From Caprella mutica (Eukaryota; Arthropoda; Malacostraca; Amphipoda; Caprellidae): DNA of 64,000 bases. The notes beneath the pieces are model-generated. The model was not told where the DNA came from and did not search any database. It worked only from the letters and a program-made list of their open reading frames with translations. The position numbers and the translations under genes were made by a program. Within the stretch, counting starts at the first letter, position 1, and each line of letters begins with the position of its first letter. Of the stretch, positions 11,456 through 22,021 are shown in pieces. The DNA lies in the NCBI GenBank assembly GCA_947561585.1, contig CANNZV010001191.1, positions 1-64,000 on the forward strand, read 5' to 3'.

Positions 11456-12631
11456 TCATTTTAAAATAAATAATTCCGTAGAAGCCCCTTGTGAATTGAG
11501 TTGGGGCTTCTGATCATAAATAAAAATTGATTCCAATGTCCTCAAATCTAAAGTATTGCAGGTAGATAAAATTTTGAAATCTTTTTCTGAAAATGGATGA
11601 TTATGGTCGAAAGAATGTTCTAAAATTTTACTATTTTCAGGGTTAGATAAAACGGTAAAGGGGTTTCTGAAGGAAACCCCTTTGTGTTGACTAACTCTCA
11701 CCTTTAGTTGTTTCCGTGTTTCACCTATATAGGCCGCAGAACACTGTCCGCAAGTGAATTTGTATATAACATTGGAAACAAGTAAAGGTGGGAGTTTGTC
11801 TTTATAATTGAACATATTGCCGATGGAATTAGAGGAATTAATAATGAATTTAAGTTGAATTTGAGGGTAAAACTTATTGATCAAAATGAATAATTTACGT
11901 TTGAGGACATTGGAAACAAACCCTAAATACTCTAACCTAACATAAACTGGCTTCTTATCACAACTAAGTTCTACAGGTTTTGAATGATAAATGTTATTCA
12001 AAGTTTTCCTAAATACAGTATCAATAATTTTGCAAGTGAAGCCATTTTTCAAAAAGTAATCCCTAAGAAATGACAATTCATTCTCAAACAACGTGCCTCG
12101 AGAACAAATCATAAAAGCCCTATAAATCAAACATGAAATAATATTAGTCTTAAAATTAAATGGAACAGAAGATTTAAATTTCATACCAAGGCCAGTGAAT
12201 GTTTTTTTGCGAAATATAGAAGTTACAAATTCATTATTTTCTCTAGTAATTAAAACATCAAGGAAGCTAAGTTTTAAATCAGTTTCAGTCTCACAAGTGA
12301 ATTTAATATTGCTATGTTGAGAATTTAAGAATTTTGTTATGTGAGATCTGTGTCTAAAAAGAATGAAAGTATCATCAATGTAATGTTTATAAACTAGTGG
12401 TTTAAAGTCTGAAGGACAATTATCTAGCCAAGTAACTTCATGATGACACAGAAAAACATTCGCTAGCGTTGGACCTAAGGGATTTCCCATCGCTACTCCA
12501 TCAAACTGAGAAAACAATACATTGTTGAAAATAAATAGCACCTCCTTAACAGCTAACTCTAAAAGATTCTTAAAATACAATTGTTCGAACCTGTGAGAGC
12601 GAATTAAAAATTCAAGGTATATTAAATAACC
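11456..12631 (-). pseudogene. Penelope-like reverse transcriptase with GIY-YIG endonuclease, N-terminally truncated
   Basis: The open frame gives 374 residues from the first ATG at 12580 and stays open upstream to 12631 (391 codons). Near the N-terminus GVAMGNPLGPTLANVF is reverse-transcriptase motif B, followed by YKHYIDDTFILF with the catalytic DD of motif C and SFLDVLITR (motif D/E region). The thumb continues to about residue 250. The C-terminal part has YKFTCGQCSAAYIGETRKQL, the CxxC plus YIGET core of the GIY-YIG endonuclease typical of Penelope-like elements, and LESIFIYDQKPQLN at the end, with the catalytic Glu. Fingers and palm motif A are missing, so activity is not expected although this part has no internal stop. 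It is therefore a recent insertion. Complete members of this family are usually about twice as long. Confidence 0.88.
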
Positions 12632-12695
12632 CTATAACATTACGAATTATATTTACTCAAAAACTGTTCCTTATAACAATTGAATTTAAAATCGG

Positions 12696-13626
12696 TCATA
12701 CAATCAAACAATAAAATCGTACAATCATGAAATAAAATCGTACAGTCATAAAATAAAATCGAACAATCATAAAATAAAATCGTACTATCATACAATAAAA
12801 TCGTACAGTCATAAAATAAAATCGAACAATCATAAAATAAAATCGTACTATCATACAATAAAATCGTACAATCATAAAATAAAATCGTACTATCATACAA
12901 TAAAATCGTACAATCATGAAATAAAATCGTACAATCATGAAATAAAATCGTACAATCATAAAATAAAATCGTACAATCAAACAATAAAATCGTACAATCA
13001 TAAAATTAAATCGTACAATCAGGATATAAAATCGTACAATCATGAAATAAAATCGTACAATCATGAAATAAAATCGTACAATCATAAAATAAAATCGTAC
13101 TATCATACAATAAAATCGTACAATCATGAAATAAAATCGTACAATCATAAAATAAAATCGTACAATCAAACAATAAAATCGTACAATCATAAAATTAAAT
13201 CGTACAATCAGGATATAAAATCGTACAATCAGGATATAAAATCGTACAATCATGAAATAAAATCGTACAATCATGAAATAAAATCGTACAATCATAAAAT
13301 AAAATCGTACTATCATACAATAAAATCGTACAATCATGAAATAAAATCGTACAATCATAAAATAAAATCGTACAATCAAACAATAAAATCGTACAATCAT
13401 AAAATTAAATCGTACAATCAGGATATAAAATCGTACAATCATGAAATTAAATCGTACAATCATAAAATAAAATCGTACTATCATACAATAAAATCGTACA
13501 ATCATGAAATAAAATCGTACAATCATGAAATTAAATCGTACAATCATAAAATAAAATCGTACTATCATACAATAAAATCGTACAATCATGAAATTAAATC
13601 GTACAATCATATAATGAAATCGTACA
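12696..13626. repeat. 21-bp satellite with higher-order structure, about 44 copies
   Basis: The unit is approximately AAAATCGTACAATCATGAAAT, with variants (ATAAAAT, ATACAAT, AAACAAT, GGATAT). The rare GGATAT variant recurs at about 13022, 13211 (plus its neighbour at 13232) and 13421. These spacings of 189 and 210 bp mean that blocks of nine or ten monomers were copied as a unit. Minus-strand frames (MIVRFYF repeats) are by-products, because 21 is a multiple of 3. Confidence 0.95.
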
Positions 13627-13629
13627 ATA

Positions 13630-14390
13630 GAAAGAACCAAAAAATAGCTCATTTAAACTCATAGAGAATGATAATAATTGCTATTATGCAATTAAAATAA
13701 TTAAACATTTGTTTTATTAGTTAAGATGAGGCGAATGCTAATTATTTTCAGTTATTTTCAGATGAACCTAAATCAATCTTCTGCTTTGTAATGTAGCTAC
13801 TCTGAAATTATTAGACTGGATTACATTCAAATCAGAAACTAGTTATAATTTTGTCTATCATGCAAATTTTAAACATCGAAAATCGGATGAAATGTAGTTT
13901 AATATTATAGATTTATTAAACACAGGTAAATTTCATTTGTATTGTCATACAATTAATTAACAAAATTAATTTTATCTATTTTGTTTTTTATTAATTGTTA
14001 CAGCTATTTTTAATAATATATTATTTTATCAATTTATTTGATGAAAAATGGGTATAACCTATATAATGAATTCTTCTTCCAGAACCAAGAAAAAAATTTA
14101 TAACTGGGTCTCGGTAGAGAATAATTTTGAATTATTATAATTAGAATTTTCTCCGCCCCTATTTAACTGCCTTATATTTCAGTTATCCCTACGAGAGAAC
14201 TGCAACGCAACATAGAAAACTTTTACCATCGCCCACACACTCGCTTAAATCAATACCAGCCTGAGCACTTTCTCACCTTATTTAAAGTCACTCTATCTAG
14301 TCATTTTAATGTCTTTATATAACACATAGAGCAATTTTAGCACCCCAAGCGGAATTTCTGTTTGATTTGTTAGAAAATTTGCACGCAGTT
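13630..14390. other. Non-coding stretch
   Basis: AT-rich sequence. I see no gene or repeat unit before the tRNA gene. Confidence 0.4.
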
Positions 14391-14396
14391 GTCCGT

Positions 14397-14486
14397 GCCC
14401 CAGTGGCGCAATCGGTTAGCGCGCGGTACTTATACTGCAGTATACGAGCGATGCCGAGGTTGTGAGTTCGAGCCTCACCTGGGGCA
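14397..14486 (+). tRNA. tRNA-Ile(UAU) with a 16-nt intron
   Basis: The acceptor stem GCCCCAG pairs with CTGGGGC, followed by discriminator A at 14486. The D-arm TGGCGCAATCGGTTAGCGCG carries the A box; the T-arm has GGTTGTGAGTTCGAGCCTCAC with the B box GTTCGAGCC. Anticodon stem CGGTA/TGCCG encloses loop CTTATAA, giving anticodon TAT at 14431-14433. The intron (14435-14450) starts one base after the anticodon, the canonical place, and its GTATA (14440-14444) can pair with TATAC across the anticodon, as in other eukaryotic tRNA-Ile(UAU) genes. It decodes AUA. A run of four T at 14491-14494 is the likely polymerase III terminator. The 25-bp array begins directly in the trailer. Confidence 0.97.
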
Positions 14487-14490
14487 GTTG

Positions 14491-14494
14491 TTTT
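14491..14494 (+). terminator. Polymerase III terminator of tRNA-Ile
   Basis: TTTT five bases after the mature 3' end of the tRNA. Confidence 0.7.
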
Positions 14495-14501
14495 ACAACA
14501 T

Positions 14502-14966
14502 TGCAGTTGTTATTGGGACAGAGCTGTGCAGTTGTTATTGGGACAGAGCTGTGCAGTTGTTATTGGGACAGAGCTGTGCAGTTGTTATTAGGACAGAGCT
14601 GTGCAGTTGTTATTAGGACAGAGCTGTGCAGTTGTTATTGGGACAGAGCTGTGCAGTTGTTATTAGGACAGAGCTGTGCAGTTGTTATTAGGACAGAGCT
14701 GTGCAGTTGTTATTAGGACAGAGCTGTGCAGTTGTTATTAGGACAGAGCTGTGCAGTTGTTATTAGGACAGAGCTGTGCAGTTGTTATTGGGACAGAGCT
14801 GTGCAGTTGTTATTGGGACAGAGCTGTGCAGTTGTTATTGGGACAGAGCTGTGCAGTTGTTATTGGGACAGAGCTGTGCAGTTGTTATTGGGACAGAGCT
14901 GTGCAGTTGTTATTAGGACAGAGCTGTGCAGTTCTTATTGGGACAGAGCTGTGTAGTTGTTATTGA
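14502..14966 (+). repeat. 25-bp minisatellite, about 18 copies, starting in the tRNA-Ile trailer
   Basis: The unit is GTGCAGTTGTTATTGGGACA plus GAGCT. It varies mainly at one site (TTAGGACA or TTGGGACA). The word GCAGTTGT(T) also occurs at the tRNA 3' end (14485-14492) and just upstream of the tRNA (14385-14392). Open frames such as VIGTELCSCYWDRAVQLLL are repeat by-products. Confidence 0.95.
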
Positions 14967-15009
14967 GAAAGGTTATATTATAGATGGCATTTATTTATTT
15001 ATTTATCAA

Positions 15010-15545
15010 TCTTGTTTTTCGCTTAACTGAAAAAGTGTTCAACCAAATTGCCTGAAATTTATTGAAACGATTGGTCCATGTCCAGTGACCTGGTCATGAT
15101 GTGACCAGGAGTGACCCGGTCAAAGCTCTAGGTCATGATCATTTATAACTCAAAAGGTATTGAACCGTAGTGCATGAAACTTCGTGGAACGATTGGTCAA
15201 AACGCTACAGGAACCATTTTTTTAGATTTTGAAAGCGATCGGGTCAAAGGTGAAAGATCAAGGTCAAGGCCATTTATAACTCAATAGCTAAAAAAGTATT
15301 CTACCAAATTGTCTGAAATATGATAGGACGATTAGTCAATGTACAGGAAACATCTGGTAGAATTTTGGGAGCGATCCGGTAAAGGTCAAGGTCATTTATA
15401 ACTCAATAACTCAAAAAGTATTGTACCATATTGCATGAAACTTGGTGGGACGATTGGTTATTATCCAGTTACCAGTTAATCAGATTTTGGGAGAGAACGG
15501 GTCAAAATTGCGGCGAAGGTATGCGCTCTACCGAGTGCACGTAAT
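15010..15545. repeat. Diverged tandem repeat of about 125 bp, four units
   Basis: Four degenerate units share, in order, CATTTATAACTCAA, AAAGTATT..ACCA.ATTG, GCATGAAACTT.GTGG, GACGATTGGT, TTTTGGGAG and CGGGTCAAAGGT. Starts are near 15010, 15140, 15262 and 15383. The last unit ends in GGTATGCGCTCTACCGAGTG. Repeats with this ATAACTCAA..GGTCAAGGTCA..CTACCGAGTGC make-up are known from several invertebrate genomes. Function unknown. Confidence 0.7.
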
Positions 15546-15549
15546 CTAG

Positions 15550-15665
15550 TTATATTTGTTATTGTTATTGCTGCTATTGTTATTAATTTTGTTATTATTA
15601 TTTTTGTTATTGTTTTTATGGTTGCTTCTGTTATTTTTCATTATTATCTTTTGTTATCGTTGTTG
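15550..15665. repeat. Imperfect GTT/ATT microsatellite
   Basis: A run of GTTATT-type trinucleotides without a constant longer unit. The leucine-rich open frame at 15556-15792 is its by-product. Confidence 0.7.
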
Positions 15666-15944
15666 TTCTTTTCAAACACCTTATAGCTTTGCTAATAGTA
15701 AATATATTTACAAAGTTTTTTTTACATGTTATACTTTAAGTTACATACAAATAACAGAGGATAAATCCAATGAAATTATTAATAATAATTAACATCAATG
15801 ATACTAAAATACAATAATACATTCACCAATACTCTTCCATACGTATTCTTAGTTTACTATTATTCCGAAGACAGTTACAGTGAGCTCTGATAAACTCTTT
15901 AAAAGTTCCCGGTGCACTAACCGAGAGATTGTACACAGTCGTTT

Positions 15945-16776
15945 GAAATAATGTACTATCAGTGAAAAGAGTCACTGTGATGATGTACTAACAGAGAAAA
16001 GAGTCACTGTGATGATGTACTAACAGAGAAAAGAGTCACTGTGATGATGTACTATCAGAGCAATGAGTCACTGTGATGATGTACTAACAGAGAAAAGAGT
16101 CACTGTGATGATTTACTATCAGAGAAAAGAGTCACTGTGATGATTTACTATCAGAGAAAAGAGTCACTGTGATGATGTACTAACAGAGAAAAGAGTCACT
16201 GTGATGATGTACTAACAGAGAAAAGAGTCACTGTGATGATGTACTAACAGAGAAAAGAGTCACTGTGATGATGTACTAACAGAGAAAAGAGTCACTGTGA
16301 TGATTTACTATCAGAGAAAAGAGTCACTGTGATGATGTACTAACAGAGAAAAGAGTCACTGTGATGATGTACTATCAGAGCAATGAGTCACTGTGATGAT
16401 GTACTAACAGAGAAAAGAGTCACTGTGATGATTTACTATCAGAGAAAAGAGTCACTGTGATGATGTACTAACAGAGAAAAGAGTCACTGTGATGATGTAC
16501 TATCAGAGAAAAGAGTCACTGTGATGATGTACTATCAGAGAAAAGAGTCACTGTGATGATGTACTATCAGAGAAAAGAGTCACTGTGATGATGTACTATC
16601 AGAGAAAAGAGTCACTGTGATGATGTACTATCAGAGAAAAGAGTCACTGTGATGATGTACTATCAGAGAAAAGAGTCACTGTGATGATGTACTATCAGAG
16701 AAAAGAGTCACTGTGATGATGTACTATCAGAGAAAAGAGTCACTGTGATGATGTACTATCTGAGAAAAGAGGCACT
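15945..16776. repeat. 32-bp minisatellite, about 26 copies
   Basis: The unit is GATGTACTAACAGAGAAAAG followed by AGTCACTGTGAT. Variants TTTACTATC, GTACTATC and AGCAATGAG are distributed non-randomly: the right third (16500-16760) is almost uniform GTACTATC, so that end expanded last. Confidence 0.95.
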
Positions 16777-17011
16777 ACATATTGCTAATTTTAAAAATTA
16801 GATTTTTTAATTTAATATTATTATTCAATTTTACAAATTTTTCGTCGTGTGCCCTGACCAATTTTTAGATATTTCACAAGCATCACCAATATCAGTAAAA
16901 GTTTTTTATGAAAAATTTTAATTAGAAAAAATTATAAGAGGTGCCCTTACTTTTGACTTCAATTTTCCTTCATTCATTTCCACCAAATTCACTCACTCAT
17001 TAGTAAAGCTC
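16777..17011. other. Non-coding stretch before tRNA-Lys
   Basis: AT-rich sequence with no gene seen. Confidence 0.4.
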
Positions 17012-17015
17012 AAAA
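17012..17015 (-). terminator. Polymerase III terminator of tRNA-Lys
   Basis: TTTT on the minus strand, six bases after the mature tRNA end. Confidence 0.6.
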
Positions 17016-17021
17016 GATACT

Positions 17022-17094
17022 CGCCCAAACAGGGACTCGAACCCTGGACCCTCAGGTTAAAAGCCTGATGCTCTACCGACTGAGCCATCTGGGC
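17022..17094 (-). tRNA. tRNA-Lys(UUU)
   Basis: On the minus strand the acceptor stem GCCCAGA pairs with TTTGGGC (one A-T/G-T adjusted pair), discriminator G. The D-arm contains GGCTCAGTCGGTAGAGC (A box), and the T-arm has CCAGGGTTCGAGTCCCTG (B box GTTCGAGTCC). Anticodon stem TCAGG/CCTGA encloses loop CTTTTAA, giving anticodon TTT (plus-strand 17059-17061). No intron. It is 73 nt without CCA, the standard nuclear form. TTTT at plus-strand 17012-17015 lies a few bases beyond the 3' end and is a plausible polymerase III terminator. It is a normal host gene in repetitive surroundings. Confidence 0.96.
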
Positions 17095-17497
17095 ACACTC
17101 CTACTAACATGTATAATAATTATAATCTATATATCTCTCTTACGTGATTTATTTTATCATTACTTCAACATATAACTTTTCAATTATATTAATTAGTCTC
17201 TGCACTGGTAAAAGTTATTATTTGTTTTGAGAATAAATGTTAGGAATGAAACTTAAAAGTTTTAAACGACAGCAATTATTTTCGTAACTAATTATTCACC
17301 CATCATAGAGAGTGTTTTTCTTTTATGAAAAAAAAATATGAACTTTATGATATCAATATTGAAATCCATTTGTTCAATTTTTATATCAAAAATAGCAATT
17401 CAAATGCGAATAATAACCAAGCAATACAGTGGTCCTTTCATTCACTATAACAACCCTTGTTACGAATTACAGATTTCAATCTAGTACTAATGCATCT

Positions 17498-18346
17498 AAA
17501 GGCCTTGTTACACGGTGCGAGTTACTATCGTGACAGTGGACAGCAGCTGTTCCACTGTACTCGCATGCGTGTAGCTTGACTTGCCTCACCCGGTCACCCA
17601 AGTGCGAGCTGCTGGCTTGAAAATAGTCAGTTACTGAACCTACACTCGCATTGTGTATTATAATATTTATCTAATAAATAAATTACTTTTTTATTCATTA
17701 ATATTTTTATTACATCAATTAATATTTTTACTTATTCAATTAATATTTTTATTACTTCAATTAATATTTTTATTACTTCAATTAATATTTTTATTACTTC
17801 AATTAATATTTTTATTAATTCAATTAATATTTTTATCAATTCAATTAATATTATTATCAATTCAATTAACAATTTTTTAATTTAATCAACATTTCAATAA
17901 CTTAATTAACATTTTATTAATTTATTTAACCTTTAATTATTAATTTGATTAATATTTTAGGATAATAATTTTTGTTCATTCATAATATTTAATATAGCAA
18001 TTTAAAACTTTATTAACCATCAAATAAAACCATGAAGCCGATTCAAACGAAAATAGGAAAAATCGGCTACCAAATTGAATATAAAATTATTCAAATTTAG
18101 AATAGAAAAAAACCTATATCTGCATGACATACGAGTTACTGTTATGTTGCAATACCATGCAAGTTTACATCCGAGTTAATTAAGTGGCGAAACAAAAAAA
18201 ATTATAGTAACTCGCATGCGAGTTACTACTAACCTCCTCCACATGACAGTTACTCGGCTGATGCGGTCACACTGTGCGAGTAGCTGCAGTACAGTAACTC
18301 GCTAGGCCAACTAGCAGGCTTACTCGTACCGTGTAACAGGGCCTTT
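17498..18346. mobile_element. TIR element with internal minisatellite (element A)
   Basis: The terminal inverted repeats are AAGGCCTTGTTACACGGTGC at the left and, on the minus strand, AAGGCCCTGTTACACGGTAC at the right, both continuing with GAGT. Flanks read TA|AAGG and CCTT|TA, so a TA duplication fits; a 3-bp TWA reading (TAA left, TTA right) is also possible. Subterminal regions carry many copies of CGAGTTAC / GTAACTCG in both orientations (17518, 17560, 18128, 18208-18225, 18255-18300). The middle is an AT-rich 21-bp array. There is no transposase frame, so it is a non-autonomous element of about 850 bp. Confidence 0.82.
17690..17965. repeat. 21-bp AT-rich array inside element A
   Basis: The unit AATATTTTTATTACTTCAATT is repeated about 12 times with growing divergence to the right. 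The leucine-rich open frame at 17653-17880 is a by-product. Confidence 0.88.
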
Positions 18347-18402
18347 AGGCGGCACTACACACATTATCTTTTTATCTGTAAGCACCAAGTTAAGTAGCGT
18401 TA

Positions 18403-19236
18403 CTTCATCTCATTCCGAATGTGACGACTTCTTTTGGCTCTCATTCCGAATGTGACGACTTCTTTTGGCTCTCATTCCGAATGTGACGACTTCTTTTGGC
18501 TCTCTTTCCGAATGTGACGACTTCTTTTGGCTCTCTTTCCGAATGTGACGACTTTTTTTGGCTCTCATTCCGAATGTGACGACTTCTTTTGGCTCTCTTT
18601 CCGAATGTGACGACTTCTTCTAGCTCTCACTCCGAATGTGACGACTTCTTTCAGCTCTCACTCCGAATGTGACGACTTCTTTTAGCTCTCCTTCCGAATG
18701 TGACGACTTCTTTCAGCTTTCTTTCCGAATGTGACGACTTCTTTTAGCTCTCTTTCCGAATGTGACGACTTCTTTTGGCTCTCTTTCCGAATGTGACGAC
18801 TTTTTTTGGCTCTCATTCCGAATGTGACGACTTCTTTTGGCTCTCTTTCCGAATGTGACGACTTCTTCTAGCTCTCACTCCGAATGTGACGACTTCTTTC
18901 AGCTCTCACTCCGAATGTGACGACTTCTTTTAGCTCTCCTTCCGAATGTGACGACTTCTTTCAGCTTTCTTTCCGAATGTGACGACTTCTTTTAGCTCTC
19001 TTTCCGAATGTGACGACTTCTTTTGGCTCTCTTTCCGAATGTGACGACTTTTTTCGGCTCTCATTCCGAATGTGACGACTTCTTTTGGCTCTCTTTCCGA
19101 ATGTGACGACTTCTTCTAGCTCTCACTCCGAATGTGACGACTTCTTTCAGCTCTCACTCCGAATGTGACGACTTCTTTTAGCTCTCTTTCCGAATGTGAC
19201 GACTTCTTTCAGCTTTCTTTCCGAATGTGACAACTT
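18403..19236. repeat. 31-bp satellite with 248-bp higher-order unit, about 27 copies
   Basis: The monomer is GAATGTGACGACTTCTTTTG plus GCTCTCATTCC. The diagnostic monomer with CTTCTTCTAG recurs at 18614, 18862 and 19110, exactly 248 bp (8 x 31) apart. The same ordered series of variants (TTCTAG, TTTCAG, TTTTAG, TTTCAGCTTT) follows each, proving block duplication. Flanking sequence and the monomer itself resemble the mariner remnant at 9.66-9.78 kb (see findings). Confidence 0.95.
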
Positions 19237-19492
19237 CATTCACCTCTTATTGAAAATGTGAGAATGTAGTTTTAGCAATTTTCCAAACAATTGAACGCTT
19301 CATTATCAACTTTTTTGCAAATTGATAAATTAGTCTGTCATCTTTTTTGTCGAGTCTAAATAACTCTAAAGCTTTATAATAAATCCAAATTATTTATGAT
19401 CTATATTCTACGGATATAAATATATATAGATTTTGAAAGATTTACTTGATACTCAAACTGATTGCCTTAATTCTGAAACACCCTGTATAGTG
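19237..19492 (-). pseudogene. Mariner remnant: N-terminal end and terminus
   Basis: On the minus strand the segment begins with CTATACAGGGTGTTTCAGAA, a typical mariner-type terminus continuing TTAAGGCAATC, and further in gives DRLIYQFAKKLIMKRSIVWK-like sequence, a plausible helix-turn-helix start. It leads directly into the 31-bp array. The same terminus core TTCAGAATTAAGGCAA is found at about 7514. It is badly decayed. Confidence 0.5.
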
Positions 19493-19497
19493 CAGCG

Positions 19498-20562
19498 CCG
19501 TTAATACATAGCTAATACACAGCTAATACATAGCTAATACACAGCTAATACATAGCTAATACACAGCTAATACACAGCTAATACATAGCTAATACACAGC
19601 TAATACATAGGTAATACATAGCTAATACATAGCTAATACACAGCTAATACATAGCTAATACATAGCTAATACATAGCTAATACAAAGCTAATACATAGGT
19701 AATACATAGCTAATACATAGCTAATACACAGATAATACATAGGTAATACATAGCTAATACATAGCTAATACACAGCTAATACATAGCTAGTACATAGCTA
19801 ATACATAGCTAATACATAGCTAATACATAGCTAATACATAGCTAATACATAGCTAATACATAGCTAATACATAGCTAATACATAGCTAATACATAGTTAA
19901 TATATAGCTAATACATAGCTAATACATAGCTAATACATAGCTTATACTTAGCTAATACATATCTAATACATAGCTAATACATAGCTAATACACAGCTAAT
20001 ACATAGGTAATACATAGCTAATATATAGCTAATACATAGCTAATACATAGCTAATACATAGCTTATACTTAGCTAATACATATCTAATACATAGCTAATA
20101 CATAGCTTATACTTAACTAATACATTGCTAATACATAGCTAATACATAGCTAATACATAGCTTATACTTAGCTAATACATAGCTAATACATAGATAATAC
20201 ATAGCTAATACACAGCTAATACATAGGTAATACATAGCTAATACATAGCTAATACACAGCTAATACATAGGTAATACATAGCTAATATATAGCTAATACA
20301 TAGCTAATACATAGCTAATACATAGCTACTACATAGCTTATACTTAGCTAATACATATCTAATACATAGCTAATACATAGCTTATACTTAGCTAATACAT
20401 AGCTTATACTTAGCTAATACATAGCTAATACATAGCTAATACATAGCTAATACACAGCTAATTCATAGGTAATACATAGCTAATACATAGCTAATACACA
20501 GCTAATACATAGGTAGTACATAGATAATACATAGCTAATACATAGCTAATACATAGCTTATA
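19498..20562. repeat. 11-bp satellite, left part
   Basis: The unit is AGCTAATACAT, with variants AGCTTATACTT, AGGTAATACAT and CAGCTAATACA; about 97 units. It is interrupted by the 4.6-kb element at 20563-25141 and resumes beyond it in phase. Confidence 0.97.
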
Positions 20563-21299
20563 CCCGGGCAAGAAGGTTTTATGCCTGGGATATTCCCTTA
20601 ATATCTACAATATTCCCTCCTAATCTGCACTCACAGTTTGATGAAGAAGGGATATTCCTGTAACAATAATATTGGATAGTATTCAAATTCTTATACGAGG
20701 GAATGTTCCAGGAATATTGAAGAGTTACAGTATTCGGTCAGATATCATCCTAGGATATTCAGGGAATATCATATTTCTATAGTATTCCATGCGAAACAAA
20801 TTGGAATATTCTTGGAATATATATTTTTGATAGTATTCCATTCTGAATATCCCATAAATAATCCAAGAATTATCAAGCTAGTTACGTATAATAGTATTCC
20901 CAAAAATAAAAAGAAGGAATATCCCTGGAACATTTGGGATCTACAGTATTCTTAGTGAAACAATGACGGAATGTAACAGGAATCGAATGAAAAATTTTAC
21001 TTCCTGAAATAATTTTGAATATCCCTGGAACTATTTCAATATTTTTGATAAGGAATATATCCCATTGGGTAATATGAAGGAATGTTTCTGGAAGATGGGA
21101 AATTTAAAATATGTATTTCAAACAACAAAGGAATGTCAATTGAATCGAACGATGATTTTTTCTATTTCCTTAGAATTTGGTTGTCTAATTTGAAAACAAA
21201 GAAACGTGGGTTTGTAAGATGAACTGTTGTAATTTAGATTTCATATGTTCTCTTCTAATTTTTATCATATATATAATTGTTAACGCTACTTGTAGTTTT

Positions 21300-21545
21300 A
21301 AAAGATAGCGCAAGAGTTGAGCTCTTCAACTATGTCTATGAGGTGTTAGATTTCCGTGTTTGGTATGTCCTTCCATTTTCATCTTCCATTCATACAAAAC
21401 TCTTTCACAGAGCTTTTCAAGAATCCATGAGCATTGTCACTGACTTCTGAAGAGACTTCTTCTAAAATTCACTTTCCTTTCTGGTTGCTTCTTCCAGTCT
21501 CTTGTATTTCAAAACGTCATCGATATGGCATTTTGTTCTTAAGCA
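21300..21545 (+). repeat. Dispersed repeat R1, forward copy
   Basis: It shares with the copies at 54.7, 56.7 and 58.4 kb the order GATAGCGC, GCTCTTCAAC, GAGGTGTTAGATTT, CATGAGC, CACTTTCC, TGCTTCTTCCAGTC, TTGTATTTC and CGTCATCGATATGGC. It is paired with an inverted copy at 24035-24190. Confidence 0.6.
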
Positions 21546-22021
21546 GATACTAAACCACCAAGTGAATTAAAAATATCGATCTAAATGAATGGAGTTTCGT
21601 ATGAGCAAATTAAATGCTGGCTCCCTATTAGAAATTAGTAGTACCTACAAAAACTAGTAAAAGTTGCGAATCAGGTACCCAGAATAATTTTTATCCAATT
21701 TAGTTTTCGCCTTGCAGCAGTGCAGTTCAGACGTTATAGACGGGCTATAAGAGACAGTCGTTAAGTTAGTGTCAATTCAAGAAAAATAGAGGTTAGTATT
21801 GTGATTGCAAATGTTTAACGAATGTTCACCATTGTTTATATTTTATCAACAGCAGTTATCACTCAACTATTTTAAATTTTTGTTTAAAGTTAAATATTTA
21901 TATTTGGTGATAACGGAATAAGAGTAGGGTCAAGTAGTTAAATTGCGGCACACTAACTAACTGCGGCCTCTAACAACATACACATCATAGCTTCAAAACA
22001 CACGTTAAAAACTTAGATTAA

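Larger units (their letters stand above)
11203..12631 (-). mobile_element. 5'-truncated Penelope-like retroelement
   Basis: The minus strand carries the 3' part of a Penelope-like element: the coding region (11456-12631), a short 3' untranslated region and a terminal hairpin near 11277-11308 with CCTGAGGATGATTTTTGAAT followed by AAATCGAAAGC. A homopolymer of about 20 T (plus strand, near 11203-11222) lies just beyond. The upstream end stops about 65 bp from the 21-bp satellite, so the N-terminal half was lost by incomplete reverse transcription or by replacement. No target duplication could be identified. Confidence 0.8.

Noticed and set aside
12640..13652. Minus-strand frames with MIVRFYF repeats
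   Set aside because: 21-bp satellite translated; several frames open together.
15945..16776. Regular 32-bp repeats resembling a CRISPR array
   Set aside because: Units are contiguous without unique spacers, and the context is eukaryotic; it is a minisatellite.
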